64,000 bases of DNA from Acidimicrobiaceae bacterium. GTDB taxonomy: Bacteria > Actinomycetota > Acidimicrobiia > Acidimicrobiales > Ilumatobacteraceae. Below, piece by piece: positions 33,820 through 43,464 of this stretch. The position numbers were made by a program, and so were the translations under genes. The notes under the pieces were generated by a model. It saw only the letters and a list, made by a program, of their open reading frames with translations. It ran no database searches and had not been told where the DNA came from. The stretch spans positions 1 through 64,000 of the forward strand of contig JAHEDX010000013.1 in the NCBI GenBank assembly GCA_024641005.1, read 5' to 3'. How positions within the stretch are numbered: the first letter of the stretch is position 1; each line of letters starts with the position of its first letter.

Positions 33820-35790
33820 ATGACCCCGCCAATTCTGTGGACACCGCTCGCCGACGCCAGGACCTCGACCCGGCTCGGACGGTTCCTCCAATTCTGTGAG
33901 GCCCGGTCAGGTCTCCGGTTCGACGATTACGACGAGTTGTGGCGGTGGTCGGTCGAGGAGGGACTCGAGGAGTGCTGGGCTGCGATCTGGGCCTATTTCG
34001 ACGTACAGGCCTCACACCCATTTGACCGGGTGTTGGACGGTCGGGTGATGCCGGGCGCCGCCTGGTTCGAGGGAGCGCGGCTCAACTACGCCGAGCACGT
34101 GCTGCGCAGCGGCCTGGGACGACAGGACGAGGTGGCGATCGTGGCCGTGTCGCAATCGCGCGATCGCGTCGCGCTCACCTGGGGCCAACTGACCGATCAG
34201 GTCGCGCGTGCGCGCGTCGGACTGCAACGACTCGGCGTGGGTGAGGGGGATCGTGTTGCGGCATATCTTCCCAACATCCCCGAGACGATCGTGGCCTTCC
34301 TGGCAGCGTGCAGCCTGGGCGCGACCTGGACCTCGTGTGCTCCCGAATTCGGTGTCCAAGCGGTGCTCGACCGGTTCAGCCAGGTCGAGCCCACGGTGTT
34401 GCTCGCTGTAGATGGCTACCGATACGGCCGTCACGACGTCGACCGCGTCAGCGAACTCGAGGCGATCAGGGCCGGTCTGCCCGGTCTGCGCCGAACCGTG
34501 ATGGTGCCCTACCTCGACGTTTCACGGCCGCTGCCTGCTCAGTCGCTGTCATGGGACGACTTGCTCGTCGACACAGCTCTCATCGAGTTCGCCCAGGTCG
34601 CTCCGGATCATCCGCTGTACGTGTTGTACTCGTCCGGGACGACCGGACTCCCCAAGCCGATCCTGCACGGCCACGGCGGTGTCCTGCTCGAACACTTGAA
34701 GGTGCTCGGCCTGCACAGCGACATGGGGGACACCGACCGGTTCTTCTGGTTCACCACGACTGGGTGGATGATGTGGAACTTCCTCGTCTCGGGTCTGCTG
34801 GTCGGCGCCCAGCTCGTGTTGTTCGACGGTGATCCGAATCACGACGGCCCGGACACCCTGTGGAGCCTGGCCGCAGACGAGCGGATCACCTGGTTCGGTG
34901 GTGGCGCCCCGTTCTTCACGGCGTGTCGCCGCGCCGGTATCACACCAGCCGAGCGATTCGACCTGACCGACCTTCGAGCGGTCGGTTCGACAGGTGCCCC
35001 CTTGCCGGCCGAGGCGTTCCGATGGATCTACGAGGCCGTGTCGCCGGACGTGATGTTGTCACCGATCTCGGGCGGCACCGACGTGTGTTCGGCTTTCGTC
35101 GGTGGGAGTTCGATGACCCCGGTGTGGGAAGGCGAGATCCCGTGCAGCTATCTCGGCGCTGCGGTTCGCTCGTTCGACGAGGCGGGGCTCCCGGTCGTGG
35201 GCGAACAGGGTGAACTCGTGCTGACCCAACCGATGCCGTCGATGCCGGTCGGGTTCTGGGGCGATGAGGATGGATCGCGATACAGGTCCGCCTATTTCGA
35301 GCAGTACCCGGGGATCTGGCGCCACGGCGATTGGATCACGATCACCGATCGAGGCAGCTGCCTGATCACCGGGCGCTCGGACGCGACGCTCAACCGTGGA
35401 GGCGTCCGGGTCGGCACCGCCGAGATCTACCGGGTGGTCGAATCGCTCGACGGTGTGCTCGACAGTCTGGTCGTGCATCTCGAATCGCCCGACGCCGACG
35501 ACCCCGGCACGCTGGTGCTGTTCGTCGTGCTGGCCGACGGGCTCACGCTCGACGACGAGGTGCGGACCCGAATCCGGTCAGGTATCCGTGCCGGGCTGTC
35601 GCCGCGCCACGTGCCCGACGAGGTGCACCAGGTCGCTGCGATCCCCACGACCCTGAGCGGCAAGAAGCTCGAATTGCCGGTCAAGAAGATCCTGCGCGGC
35701 GCCGACCCCGACGCGGCGGCCAGCAGGGGAGCGCTCAAGGACCCGTCCGCGCTGGATGTGGTCGCCGGGATCGCCAAGGCCCGCGGGTAG
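33820..35790 (+). CDS. Acetoacetyl-CoA synthetase (acetoacetate-CoA ligase)
   Basis: A 656-residue ligase that activates acetoacetate (or a short-chain acid) to its CoA ester. The family-specific N-terminus ([24 protein letters not shown], with NYAEH after GARL) is present; the P-loop is [19 protein letters not shown], and [16 protein letters not shown] and [14 protein letters not shown] are hallmark segments of this subgroup. The C-terminal [15 protein letters not shown] carries the catalytic Lys. The length separates it from ordinary fatty-acyl ligases. An ATG nine bases earlier gives three more residues. Confidence 0.93.
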   Translation: MTPPILWTPLADARTSTRLGRFLQFCEARSGLRFDDYDELWRWSVEEGLEECWAAIWAYFDVQASHPFDRVLDGRVMPGAAWFEGARLNYAEHVLRSGLGRQDEVAIVAVSQSRDRVALTWGQLTDQVARARVGLQRLGVGEGDRVAAYLPNIPETIVAFLAACSLGATWTSCAPEFGVQAVLDRFSQVEPTVLLAVDGYRYGRHDVDRVSELEAIRAGLPGLRRTVMVPYLDVSRPLPAQSLSWDDLLVDTALIEFAQVAPDHPLYVLYSSGTTGLPKPILHGHGGVLLEHLKVLGLHSDMGDTDRFFWFTTTGWMMWNFLVSGLLVGAQLVLFDGDPNHDGPDTLWSLAADERITWFGGGAPFFTACRRAGITPAERFDLTDLRAVGSTGAPLPAEAFRWIYEAVSPDVMLSPISGGTDVCSAFVGGSSMTPVWEGEIPCSYLGAAVRSFDEAGLPVVGEQGELVLTQPMPSMPVGFWGDEDGSRYRSAYFEQYPGIWRHGDWITITDRGSCLITGRSDATLNRGGVRVGTAEIYRVVESLDGVLDSLVVHLESPDADDPGTLVLFVVLADGLTLDDEVRTRIRSGIRAGLSPRHVPDEVHQVAAIPTTLSGKKLELPVKKILRGADPDAAASRGALKDPSALDVVAGIAKARG

Positions 35791-35813
35791 CAGGGGATCG
35801 GCCGGCCGGTGGA

Positions 35814-35819
35814 TACGTT
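35814..35819 (+). promoter_or_regulatory. Predicted -10 box, DHA2 transporter gene
   Basis: TACGTT ends 6 nt (gcgggg) before the GTG at 35826, within the 35-base gap after acetoacetyl-CoA synthetase. Confidence 0.48.
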
Positions 35820-35825
35820 GCGGGG

Positions 35826-37367
35826 GTGACGTCGTCCGTGACACCTATCCCGCTGTACAAACAACCCGACATCCACCACCGACGCTGGTTCCTGCTGGGC
35901 GTCATGTGCACGAGTCTGGTGATGGTGGTGATGTCGGTGTCGGGCCTCAACGTGGCGCTGCCGTCGATGCAACGCAGCCTCGATGCCAACGCAACCGACC
36001 TGCAGTGGATCGTCGACTCGTATGCGATCGTGTTCGCGGGTCTCCTGCTGACGGCCGGAGCGATCGGAGACCGGTTCGGCCGCAAATTGGCATTGATGGG
36101 CGGCCTCACCGTGTTTGCGCTCGGGTCGCTGGTCGGGGCACTCGCCGACACGTCGAACACGGTCATCATCGCCCGTGCGATCTCCGGTATCGGCGCCGCG
36201 TTCGTGATGCCGGCCACACTCTCGCTCATCTCCTCGATCTTCCCGCCGATCGAGCGCAGCAAGGCGATCGCGATCTGGGCAGGCTTCGCCGGTGCCGGAG
36301 GTGCGCTCGGCCCTCTGGTGGTCGGCTTCTTGTTGACCGGATGGTGGATCGTTCCTTCGTTCTGGTGGGGCGCTGCATTCGTGGTGAACGTGGTGGCGTC
36401 GCTGTCGGTGCTCGTCGCCGTGGCGATCTGGGCCCCGCGCAGCCGCGACGACGACTCGACACCGCTCGATCCGTTCGGCGCAGCATTGTCGCTGGTTGGC
36501 CTCGCCGCGCTGCTGTACGGCATCATCGAAGGCCCCGACAAGGGGTGGGGCGACAGCGAGGTGATCGGAGCTTTCGTCGTCGCTGCTGCGATGCTGGTTG
36601 CATTCGTCGCCTGGGAGCTACGAGCTGAGCATCCCACTTTGCCGATGCGGTACTTCCGGAACCGATCGTTCTCGACCGGCAGCATCATCATCACCTTCGG
36701 GTTCCTGGTGATGTTCGGATTCTTCTTCCTGATGACCCAGTACTTCCAGTTCGTGCGCGGCTACTCCCCCCTGAAGGCCGGCGCCGCCAACCTGCCGTTC
36801 GCGTTCACGATGATCGCTGTATCACCGCGCAGCGCCGGGCTCGTTCAGCGGTTCGGTCTGAACAAGGTCGTAGCGGGTGGTTTCATCTCGATCGCCGCAG
36901 GATTCGTGTTGCTCTCGACACTCGGACCGTCGACCCCCTACCTCCTGATCGTGGTCGCGCTCGTGCTGCTGTCGGCAGGAATGGCCTCCAGCATCGCGCC
37001 GGGTACGGGCGCGATCATGTCTGCCGTGCCCATGAACAAGGCGGGCGTCGGTTCGGCCGTCAACGACACGACCCGTGAGTTGGGCGGTGCCCTCGGGATC
37101 GCGATTCTGGGCAGCATCGTGGCGTCGGCGTACCGCGGCCGGATCGATACGTCGGGGCTGAGCGGTGATGCTGCTGCCCAGGCCGGTGAGTCGATCGGCG
37201 GTGCGATCCGTGTGGCCTCCTCGCTGCCCGGTGGTCAGGGCGCAGGCGAACTGATCGCCCGGGCGGGCATAGCTTTCACCGACGCGATCAACGTCGCGTT
37301 CGCCACCTCGGCCGTGATCGCGGTGTTGATCGGCTCGATGTTGTTCGTGGCGGGCCGCCGGACCTGA
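35826..37367 (+). CDS. MFS transporter, DHA2 (EmrB/QacA) family
   Basis: A 513-residue, 14-helix drug:proton antiporter. The loop signature [13 protein letters not shown], the early [20 protein letters not shown] segment (helix 1-2 of DHA2 proteins) and the later [19 protein letters not shown] are all characteristic. It would export hydrophobic or cationic compounds using the proton gradient. The GTG start is fixed by promoter spacing. No TetR or MarR regulator is adjacent, which is unusual for this class of pump. Confidence 0.91.
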   Translation: MTSSVTPIPLYKQPDIHHRRWFLLGVMCTSLVMVVMSVSGLNVALPSMQRSLDANATDLQWIVDSYAIVFAGLLLTAGAIGDRFGRKLALMGGLTVFALGSLVGALADTSNTVIIARAISGIGAAFVMPATLSLISSIFPPIERSKAIAIWAGFAGAGGALGPLVVGFLLTGWWIVPSFWWGAAFVVNVVASLSVLVAVAIWAPRSRDDDSTPLDPFGAALSLVGLAALLYGIIEGPDKGWGDSEVIGAFVVAAAMLVAFVAWELRAEHPTLPMRYFRNRSFSTGSIIITFGFLVMFGFFFLMTQYFQFVRGYSPLKAGAANLPFAFTMIAVSPRSAGLVQRFGLNKVVAGGFISIAAGFVLLSTLGPSTPYLLIVVALVLLSAGMASSIAPGTGAIMSAVPMNKAGVGSAVNDTTRELGGALGIAILGSIVASAYRGRIDTSGLSGDAAAQAGESIGGAIRVASSLPGGQGAGELIARAGIAFTDAINVAFATSAVIAVLIGSMLFVAGRRT

Positions 37368-37465
37368 TCGTCACCGGACTCGACCACCGATCGGATTCCG
37401 GTACGGCGAGCGAGTCGAGGGAGTCGGTGCGATCGCCAGGTCCCCGATCGTCGGGGGATGATCGT

Positions 37466-37471
37466 TACGCT
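37466..37471 (+). promoter_or_regulatory. Predicted -10 box, M24 peptidase gene
   Basis: TACGCT ends 6 nt (ggcgcg) before the GTG at 37478. Confidence 0.5.
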
Positions 37472-37477
37472 GGCGCG

Positions 37478-38575
37478 GTGAGCCAGATCTATCTCGACCG
37501 ACTGGCGCGTGTGCGCGCCGCAATGACCCAGCAGGGCGTCGACACGCTCCTGCTCTCAGTGGGTCACGACCTGCCGTATCTCACCGGCTACTTGGCGATG
37601 CCGCTCGAGCGGCTGACCATGCTCGTCGTGCCTCGTGATGGCGATGCAACCCTCGTGATCCCACGGCTCGAGGCGCCGCGGGTGGTCGAGCAGCCGGGCG
37701 TCTTCCAACTTCTGCCCTGGAACGAGACCGACGATCCGACCAGACTGGTGTCCGAGCTGGCGTCGGGTTCGACTGCCGTGGCCGTCGGCGACCAGATGTG
37801 GGCCCGGTTCCTCGTCGAACTACTGCCTCAACTCCCGGGCGCCTCGTACCAGCGAGCGGTCGACGTCGTGGGTCCCCTGCGGATGGTCAAGGACGCTGCC
37901 GAGATCGATGCATTGACCGCCGCTGCCGCCGCCGTGGATCGCATCGCTGCAGAGCTGCAATCGGGGCGCATCCCTCTGGTCGGTCGCACCGAAGCCGAGG
38001 TGTCGGCAGATCTGTCGGCCCGGATCATCGCAGAAGGCCACCAGAAGGTGAACTTCGCGATCGTCGCGGCCGGCGAGAACGCCGCGAGCCCGCATCATCA
38101 CGCCGGCCAGCGCATCATCAACGACGACGAGATCGTCCTGTGTGACTTCGGTGGCACCATGGACGGCTACTGCTCCGACATCACGCGCTGCGTGTACACC
38201 GGCGACATCGCATCAGATGTCGCCGAGGCGTACGAGGTGCTGCTCGAAGCCCAACAAGCGTCGGTGGGTTCGGCTACGGCGGGAACGTCGTGTGAGGACG
38301 TCGACAGCGCAGCGAGAGACATCATCGCCGCAGCAGGATTCGGCGACTACTTCGTGCACCGCACCGGGCACGGGATCGGCCTCGAGGAACACGAGGATCC
38401 GTACATCGTGCAGGGCAACCGTCGTGCGCTCGAGCCCGGGCATGCATTCAGCATCGAGCCGGGCATCTATGTCCCCGGCAAGTGGGGGATGCGGCTCGAG
38501 GACATCGTCGTGTCGACCGCGACGGGGCCACTTGCTCTCAACTCCGCCGATCACCGGCTCGCCAACGTCGGGTGA
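37478..38575 (+). CDS. Xaa-Pro peptidase family protein (M24)
   Basis: A 365-residue aminopeptidase P/prolidase-type enzyme. Residues 1-130 are a creatinase-like N-terminal domain; 140-365 form the pita-bread catalytic domain with the complete di-metal ligand set D223, D234, H298, E327 and E341 (CDFGG, CSDITR, TGHGIGL, FSIEPGIY, LEDIV). It would remove an N-terminal residue preceding proline or cleave Xaa-Pro dipeptides. Length is typical of bacterial PepQ/YpdF-type proteins. It converges on a lipoprotein gene with three bases between the stops. Confidence 0.92.
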   Translation: MSQIYLDRLARVRAAMTQQGVDTLLLSVGHDLPYLTGYLAMPLERLTMLVVPRDGDATLVIPRLEAPRVVEQPGVFQLLPWNETDDPTRLVSELASGSTAVAVGDQMWARFLVELLPQLPGASYQRAVDVVGPLRMVKDAAEIDALTAAAAAVDRIAAELQSGRIPLVGRTEAEVSADLSARIIAEGHQKVNFAIVAAGENAASPHHHAGQRIINDDEIVLCDFGGTMDGYCSDITRCVYTGDIASDVAEAYEVLLEAQQASVGSATAGTSCEDVDSAARDIIAAAGFGDYFVHRTGHGIGLEEHEDPYIVQGNRRALEPGHAFSIEPGIYVPGKWGMRLEDIVVSTATGPLALNSADHRLANVG

Positions 38576-38578
38576 CGG

Positions 38579-39214
38579 TCAGTCGCCGAAGTCGGACGAC
38601 ATCACCTGGAACGAGAACGACGTCAGCTCGATGCTGACATCGGCGCCGAAGTAGCGCCCCAACACGCCGGCGTCGAGCCCGCAGTACGTCACGGTCCCGG
38701 TTGCCGTGGCGACGCTGGGCACGATCACGTCGACGCACACGGTCGGTTGCCCGGCGATGTTGGTGTTGAGATTGGCGCTGGGACCGATGCGGCGGCTGGC
38801 GTCGAGTTCGAGCCGCGAGCCGAACGAAGAACCCCAGAAGTCGTGCGTGATGTTGAGATCGCTGACGCGTGCGTCGTCGAGGAAATCCGTGCAGTCCTCA
38901 CCATTGTTGACACACGTCTGGGACACGTTGCCGTCGGTGCTGAACTCGACATTCCCGATCGTGATGCGACGCCGGCCGTCCTGCTGTACCACGGTCGCCT
39001 GCGTCGTCGCTCCGGTCAGCGAGGGAGTGATGTCGTACGTCGCGATGAAGTTGACCGAGCCGGCCAGAGCGAGACGGTCGAGCACCGCCTGGGCAGCGGC
39101 GTCATCGATCGGAACCTCTGACACGAGCGTTGGACGCTCCCCGGTGAAACAGCCGGTCAGGGCGATCATCGCGACGCAGGTGAGGAAGAACGATCGTCGG
39201 TGTTGCTGGAGCAT
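38579..39214 (-). CDS. Hypothetical lipoprotein
   Basis: A 211-residue predicted lipoprotein: a charged start (QQHRRS), a hydrophobic stretch and the lipobox ALTGC with the lipid-modified Cys at 22. The mature part is rich in Ser, Thr and Asp. It has four further cysteines (in SQTCVNNGEDC, TVCVDV and VTYCGL) that could form two disulfides. A VNFIATYDITPSLTGATTQATV segment resembles lipoproteins of the LppX/LprG kind, but the match is weak. I chose the ATG over a TTG three codons earlier. It would sit on the outer face of the membrane. Confidence 0.72.
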   Translation of the reverse strand: MLQQHRRSFFLTCVAMIALTGCFTGERPTLVSEVPIDDAAAQAVLDRLALAGSVNFIATYDITPSLTGATTQATVVQQDGRRRITIGNVEFSTDGNVSQTCVNNGEDCTDFLDDARVSDLNITHDFWGSSFGSRLELDASRRIGPSANLNTNIAGQPTVCVDVIVPSVATATGTVTYCGLDAGVLGRYFGADVSIELTSFSFQVMSSDFGD

Positions 39215-39249
39215 GCAGCACAAACACTACGGCGTTACCCTCCAACGGC

Positions 39250-40125
39250 GTGATTCACCTCGATGCCGCCACCGTGCTGTTGCAGTGGGCGGTGGGCGGC
39301 ATGGCGTTTTGCTGGTTCACGACCCGTCGCCGAGAGGTGAGCCTGGGGTACGGCTGGCTGCTCAGGGTCACGTACGGCCTGCTGGCGATGGCCGCTTTCG
39401 TAGCCGGGTTTCGATACAGCCCGCTGCCCGTTCGGGAACTATCGGCGCTCGGTGTCGTCATCGCCTGCGTCGTTGCACTCGTGGTATCGGTCCGACGCAG
39501 ATCGGCCGGGGTGAGCGGCCATCGACTCGAGCACGACCGCCGCACCGAGCGCGTCGCAGCGATGACCGGCATCGCCCGGGCCGTCGACGACCGCCCCATC
39601 GACCCCGGGCGCGGCGCCGAGTTCCCCCCCGTCCTCGACCTCGTGCCCGTCGTCATCGGAACCGTCGGTCTGCTCGCCGCCGCGATCGACGCAGCACCGG
39701 CCGGTGGGGCCGACACGATCATTTCGCTGCTGAGGACGCTCGTGGGTGCGGCCTTCCTGGGCGCTGTCACCGACGCGATGTTGCTGGGGCACTGGTACCT
39801 GACCCAGCCGGGCCTGCCACGGCGACTGCTCAACGAGCTCGTCGACGCCCTGGGATGGATCTGGCCACTCGAGGTGTTCGTGCTCCTGCTTCCGACCGGC
39901 ATGATCAGTGTGTGGTCGGGTTCGATCGACGACGGTTGGGGCGGGACCTTGGGCTGGTTCTGGGGCGCTTGTGCGGTCAGCACGATCGTGCTGGTCTTCG
40001 TCACCCGCGCCGCGTTGCGCGAGCGTGAGTACTCCGCCGTGATGGCAGCGACGGGCCTGCTGTACCTCGCGATCCTCACAGCGTTCGGCACCGATCTCGT
40101 CGCTCGTGCCGTGCTCGACGTCTGA
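39250..40125 (+). CDS. Multi-spanning hypothetical membrane protein
   Basis: A 291-residue protein with about eight hydrophobic segments (for instance LLAMAAFVAGF, SALGVVIACVVALVV, VPVVIGTVGLLAAAI, WPLEVFVLLLPTGM, WGACAVSTIVLVFV) and a charged internal loop around residues 80-125. A conserved-looking GHWYLTQPGLPRRLLNEL lies between two helices, with His and Trp that might bind a cofactor. I cannot assign a family. The GTG start has a TACCCT box eight bases upstream, looser than at other genes here. It precedes the Ku gene by 55 bases. Confidence 0.7.
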   Translation: MIHLDAATVLLQWAVGGMAFCWFTTRRREVSLGYGWLLRVTYGLLAMAAFVAGFRYSPLPVRELSALGVVIACVVALVVSVRRRSAGVSGHRLEHDRRTERVAAMTGIARAVDDRPIDPGRGAEFPPVLDLVPVVIGTVGLLAAAIDAAPAGGADTIISLLRTLVGAAFLGAVTDAMLLGHWYLTQPGLPRRLLNELVDALGWIWPLEVFVLLLPTGMISVWSGSIDDGWGGTLGWFWGACAVSTIVLVFVTRAALREREYSAVMAATGLLYLAILTAFGTDLVARAVLDV

Positions 40126-40168
40126 ACGATCCTGTTCCCAAACGGGTGACATCGCGCGTCTGTTCGGG

Positions 40169-40174
40169 CATGAT
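40169..40174 (+). promoter_or_regulatory. Predicted -10 box, ku gene
   Basis: CATGAT ends 6 nt (gggcgg) before the ATG at 40181. Confidence 0.47.
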
Positions 40175-40180
40175 GGGCGG

Positions 40181-41149
40181 ATGCCACGGCCTGTTTGGAA
40201 CGGCACGATCAGCTTCGGGCTCGTCGCGATCCCGGTGAAGCTCTACCACGCAGTCCGTCGACAGAGCGTGTCGTTCAACCAACTCGACGACCGCACGATG
40301 GCCCGCATCAAGTACAAGAAGGTGTCTGCACTCGACGGTGAGGAAGTTCCCGACGACCACATCGTGAAGGGGTACGAAGTTTCCCGGGAGCGCTATGTGG
40401 TCGTCGACCCCGACGACCTCGAGCCATTCATCCCTGCCGCGACCAAAACGGTCGAGCTCGAGGAGTTCGTCGACCTCGAGGAGATCGACCCGGTGTTCTA
40501 CGACACTGCCTACTACGTGGCGCCCGGCACGAATCCGAAGCCGTACGTGTTGCTCGCGCGAGCGATGGAGGAGGCCGGCAAGGTCGCGATCGGGCGGTTC
40601 GTGATGCGGAACAAGCAGTACACGGCGGCAATCCGAGCCGAGGAGGGCCGACTGATCATGTCGACGCTCGCGTATGCCGACGAGGTCATCGATCCTGCGT
40701 CGATCGACGACCTGCTCGGCCTCGAGCACGTCGAGGTGTCGTCGAAAGAGATAGCGATGGCTGAGTCGTTGGTCGACTCGCTGACCGCCGCGTTCGAGCC
40801 CGAGAAGTATCGCGACGAATACCGGGAACAGGTGCTCGACCTCATCCAGATCAAGGCGGCCGGGCAGGCGTTCGAGCTGCCGGAGGTGCCGGTCGAGAAG
40901 CCCAACGTGATCGACTTGATGGCTGCGCTCGAGGCGAGCGTCGCTCGGGCCAAACAAGCCCGTATCGGTCATCCGGCGCGTGACGACGTGACCGAGACGG
41001 CAACCGCCTCGGTCCAGACGAAGTCGACGAAGTCGCGAACTGCCGGCCGGACGACACCGGCTCGTACGACGGTGCCCGAGGATGCCGACGGCATTGCCGA
41101 GGGGGCGGGCACGAAGAAGCCTGCCGCCCGAAAGAAGAAATCTGCGTGA
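40181..41149 (+). CDS. ku: Non-homologous end-joining protein Ku
   Basis: A 322-residue bacterial Ku, which forms a homodimeric ring on DNA ends and recruits LigD. The start MPRPVWNGTISFGLVAIPVKLY is the family hallmark; the core runs to about residue 260 and includes YYVAPGTNPKPYVLLARAM and GRFVMRNKQY. The last 50 residues are a low-complexity Lys/Arg/Thr tail ending KKPAARKKKSA, like the basic extensions that help some Ku proteins hold DNA. Its stop overlaps the polymerase-domain gene (GTGA), so the two are co-translated. Confidence 0.96.
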   Translation: MPRPVWNGTISFGLVAIPVKLYHAVRRQSVSFNQLDDRTMARIKYKKVSALDGEEVPDDHIVKGYEVSRERYVVVDPDDLEPFIPAATKTVELEEFVDLEEIDPVFYDTAYYVAPGTNPKPYVLLARAMEEAGKVAIGRFVMRNKQYTAAIRAEEGRLIMSTLAYADEVIDPASIDDLLGLEHVEVSSKEIAMAESLVDSLTAAFEPEKYRDEYREQVLDLIQIKAAGQAFELPEVPVEKPNVIDLMAALEASVARAKQARIGHPARDDVTETATASVQTKSTKSRTAGRTTPARTTVPEDADGIAEGAGTKKPAARKKKSA

Positions 41150-42051
41150 GCGCGGGCGTCGAGATCGACGTCGAAGGTCGTCACCTTTCGCTGAGCAATC
41201 TCGACAAGGTGCTGTACCCGAATGGGTTCACGAAGGCCCAGGTGATCGACTACATGGCGCGCATCGCTGCGGTGGCGATCCCGCATCTTGCAGGTCGGGC
41301 ATTGACGTTCCGGAGGTACCCGGATGGCACTGACACCGCGGGATTCTTCGAGAAGCGATGCCCAGGCCATCGTCCGCCCTGGGTCGGCGTCGCGCTCGGT
41401 CCCGGTGACCGTCATGGAGGTATCGAGTACTGCCGGATCGACGAGACGGCAGCCCTCGTCTGGGCGGCCAACATGGCGGCCATCGAGATCCATGCGCCCA
41501 TGGCGCTCGCTGACGACCTCGCCACCCCGCGGGCGCTGGTGTTCGACTTCGATCCGGGTGCGCCGGCCACGATCGTGGAGTGCTGCCAGGTTGCGCTTGC
41601 GACACGTTCGGTCCTCGACGCGGTCGGGCTGCGCGGGTGGTGCAAGACGTCTGGATCGAAGGGTCTGCAGATGTACGTGCCGCTCAACACCCCCGCAGCG
41701 ACCCACGAGGGCGCCGCAGATTTTGCCTTGGCGGTCGGCCAGGTGCTCGAACGGCAGTTACCCGGCAGCGTCACGACGGTGATGTCCAAGGCGGAGCGGC
41801 CGGGAAAGATATTTGTGGACTGGAGCCAGAACTCGTTCCACAAGACCACGATCGCCCCGTACTCCCTGCGGGCGCGTCCGGAGCCGACGGTGTCGACGCC
41901 GGTGACGTGGGACGAGGTCACCGCCTGCGCCGTGGGCGATCTCGAACTGCGATTCACCAGTCGAGACGTACTGGCTCGTGTGGATGAGTCGGGCGATCTG
42001 TTCGCCGATGTACTGGTCGTCGATCAGGAATTACCGGTGGCGCGACACTGA
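41146..42051 (+). CDS. LigD-type polymerase domain protein (stand-alone)
   Basis: A 301-residue archaeo-eukaryotic-primase-type polymerase equivalent to the LigD polymerase domain, used in end-joining to fill gaps. The catalytic pair is D134/D136 (ALVFDFDPG), the DWSQN segment near residue 226 supplies the third acidic residue, and SGSKGLQMYVPL is the nucleotide-binding motif. It contains no phosphoesterase or ligase domain, so a separate ATP-dependent ligase must act with it, and none is in the window. The GTG start overlaps ku by four bases. Confidence 0.93.
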   Translation: MSAGVEIDVEGRHLSLSNLDKVLYPNGFTKAQVIDYMARIAAVAIPHLAGRALTFRRYPDGTDTAGFFEKRCPGHRPPWVGVALGPGDRHGGIEYCRIDETAALVWAANMAAIEIHAPMALADDLATPRALVFDFDPGAPATIVECCQVALATRSVLDAVGLRGWCKTSGSKGLQMYVPLNTPAATHEGAADFALAVGQVLERQLPGSVTTVMSKAERPGKIFVDWSQNSFHKTTIAPYSLRARPEPTVSTPVTWDEVTACAVGDLELRFTSRDVLARVDESGDLFADVLVVDQELPVARH

Positions 42052-42140
42052 CAGCACCGAAAACCGTTGATCGACCACGATTCGTGGCCGCGGGGAGTGT
42101 TCGAATGGGCACGCAGGGTGCATTTTCCTCAAGAATGCGG

Positions 42141-42146
42141 CATGAT
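42141..42146 (+). promoter_or_regulatory. Predicted -10 box, lipoprotein serine hydrolase gene
   Basis: CATGAT ends 6 nt (gtcggt) before the GTG at 42153; this favours that GTG over the ATG at 42135. Confidence 0.45.
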
Positions 42147-42152
42147 GTCGGT

Positions 42153-43427
42153 GTGATACCGCGATGTTGGGACGTGGGCCGCTCGGTCGCGCTGGCGGCC
42201 GTGGCTGCCATCGTGGTCAGCGCGTGCGGTCAAGCCCGCGTCGCATCGCCTCCAGCTCCTCAGTTCACGAGTGGCCAGCGCGCGGAGCCGACCCTGGTCG
42301 AAGACCGGTCTTCGTCCGATGGCGGTTTCGAGCCGATCCTCGCCGAGGACGTCGAGACCGATTCGATCGACGCCGATGTCGTGGTGGACGTCGATCAGAT
42401 GCTGCTCCTGGACGACGCCGGCAACGCATCGCCCAATCGCTCTGGCTGGCAGTCGTTCGATGCCGCACTCGAGCAGCGACTGATCCCGGCCGATGTGAGC
42501 GCGTCGGTGGCCGTCATGATCGACGGTGAGGTCGTTCACAGCGCCGCGTTCGGCGAACGGGTCGCCGGCAGCGACGATCCCGCCGAGACCACTGACCGAT
42601 TTCGGATCGCGAGCATCTCCAAGACGATCACCGCGATCGTCGCACTGCAGCTCGTCGAGGAGGGAACGCTGACGCTGGACGATCCTGTCGGCCAGACGTT
42701 GATCGATCACCTCGGCCTGCGCAGCTCTGACCCAGATGTCGCGAACATCACCCTGCGCGACTTGCTCAGTCATACGGCTGGATTCCCCAAATATCAGAAC
42801 CTCTTCTTTTCGAATGGTGCGACCTCGTGCGTCGACGCTGCGACGCAAGGACTGCAGCGTTCGGTGTCGACGGGCAACGGGTTCCGGTACAGCAACATGA
42901 GTTACTGCGTGCTCGGAATCCTCATCGAGGCGGTCACGGGCAAGACCTACGAGCGTGTCGTGTACGAAAACCTGCTCACTCCGTTGGGCATCAGCGGGAT
43001 GCGGATGTCGTCCACCTACGACCTCGGCCCAGATGAAGTGTCGCATCACCCCACACCTGGTCGGAACTTCATGGAGACGCTCGGTGCCGCTGGGGCATGG
43101 AACGCGACTCCGACCGACCTCGTGACGATCATCGACTCGATCGACCCGTCCACCCCCGGCTGGAAAGCCCTGTCGCCGGAGTTCGCAGCGGCGATGCGCT
43201 ACCGCGTCCCAGATGGGCGACCTCCGGTCGGATACGGGCTGGGCCTGATCAACTATGCCGAGGGCTTCGGCCACACCGGCACCATCCAGAACACGCACGC
43301 GATGGTGCTGGTGCAGCCCGACGGGGTCACCTGGGCGATCACGGTGTCGGGCGAGTATCCGAGCGAGACATCTCAACTCCGCAGCATCCTGCGCTCCGCG
43401 CTGGCGGCTGGATTCGGCGATCGCTGA
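42153..43427 (+). CDS. Serine hydrolase lipoprotein, beta-lactamase (class C)/DD-peptidase family
   Basis: A 424-residue exported hydrolase. Residues 1-25 form a lipoprotein signal (hydrophobic ALAAVAAIV, lipobox VSAC, lipid Cys at 25). After an acidic linker the penicillin-binding fold shows S154-x-x-K157 (ASISKT), YSN in the FRYSNMSYC segment, and HTG in FGHTGTI, so the catalytic set is complete. Such proteins act as D-aminopeptidases, esterases or carboxypeptidases; true beta-lactamase activity is not implied. The GTG start gives a much better signal peptide than the earlier ATG. Confidence 0.88.
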   Translation: MIPRCWDVGRSVALAAVAAIVVSACGQARVASPPAPQFTSGQRAEPTLVEDRSSSDGGFEPILAEDVETDSIDADVVVDVDQMLLLDDAGNASPNRSGWQSFDAALEQRLIPADVSASVAVMIDGEVVHSAAFGERVAGSDDPAETTDRFRIASISKTITAIVALQLVEEGTLTLDDPVGQTLIDHLGLRSSDPDVANITLRDLLSHTAGFPKYQNLFFSNGATSCVDAATQGLQRSVSTGNGFRYSNMSYCVLGILIEAVTGKTYERVVYENLLTPLGISGMRMSSTYDLGPDEVSHHPTPGRNFMETLGAAGAWNATPTDLVTIIDSIDPSTPGWKALSPEFAAAMRYRVPDGRPPVGYGLGLINYAEGFGHTGTIQNTHAMVLVQPDGVTWAITVSGEYPSETSQLRSILRSALAAGFGDR

Positions 43428-43452
43428 TCTCGCCTCGGTCGCTCCATTCTGG

Positions 43453-43458
43453 AAAGAT
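43453..43458 (+). promoter_or_regulatory. Predicted -10 box, PLP lyase-like gene
   Basis: AAAGAT ends 6 nt (cgtcgg) before the ATG at 43465. Confidence 0.46.
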
Positions 43459-43464
43459 CGTCGG

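Noticed and set aside
42075-42087. Short palindrome CCACGA-T-TCGTGG between the LigD-polymerase gene and the lipoprotein gene
   Set aside because: Six-base arms are expected by chance in this much DNA and no second copy is seen.
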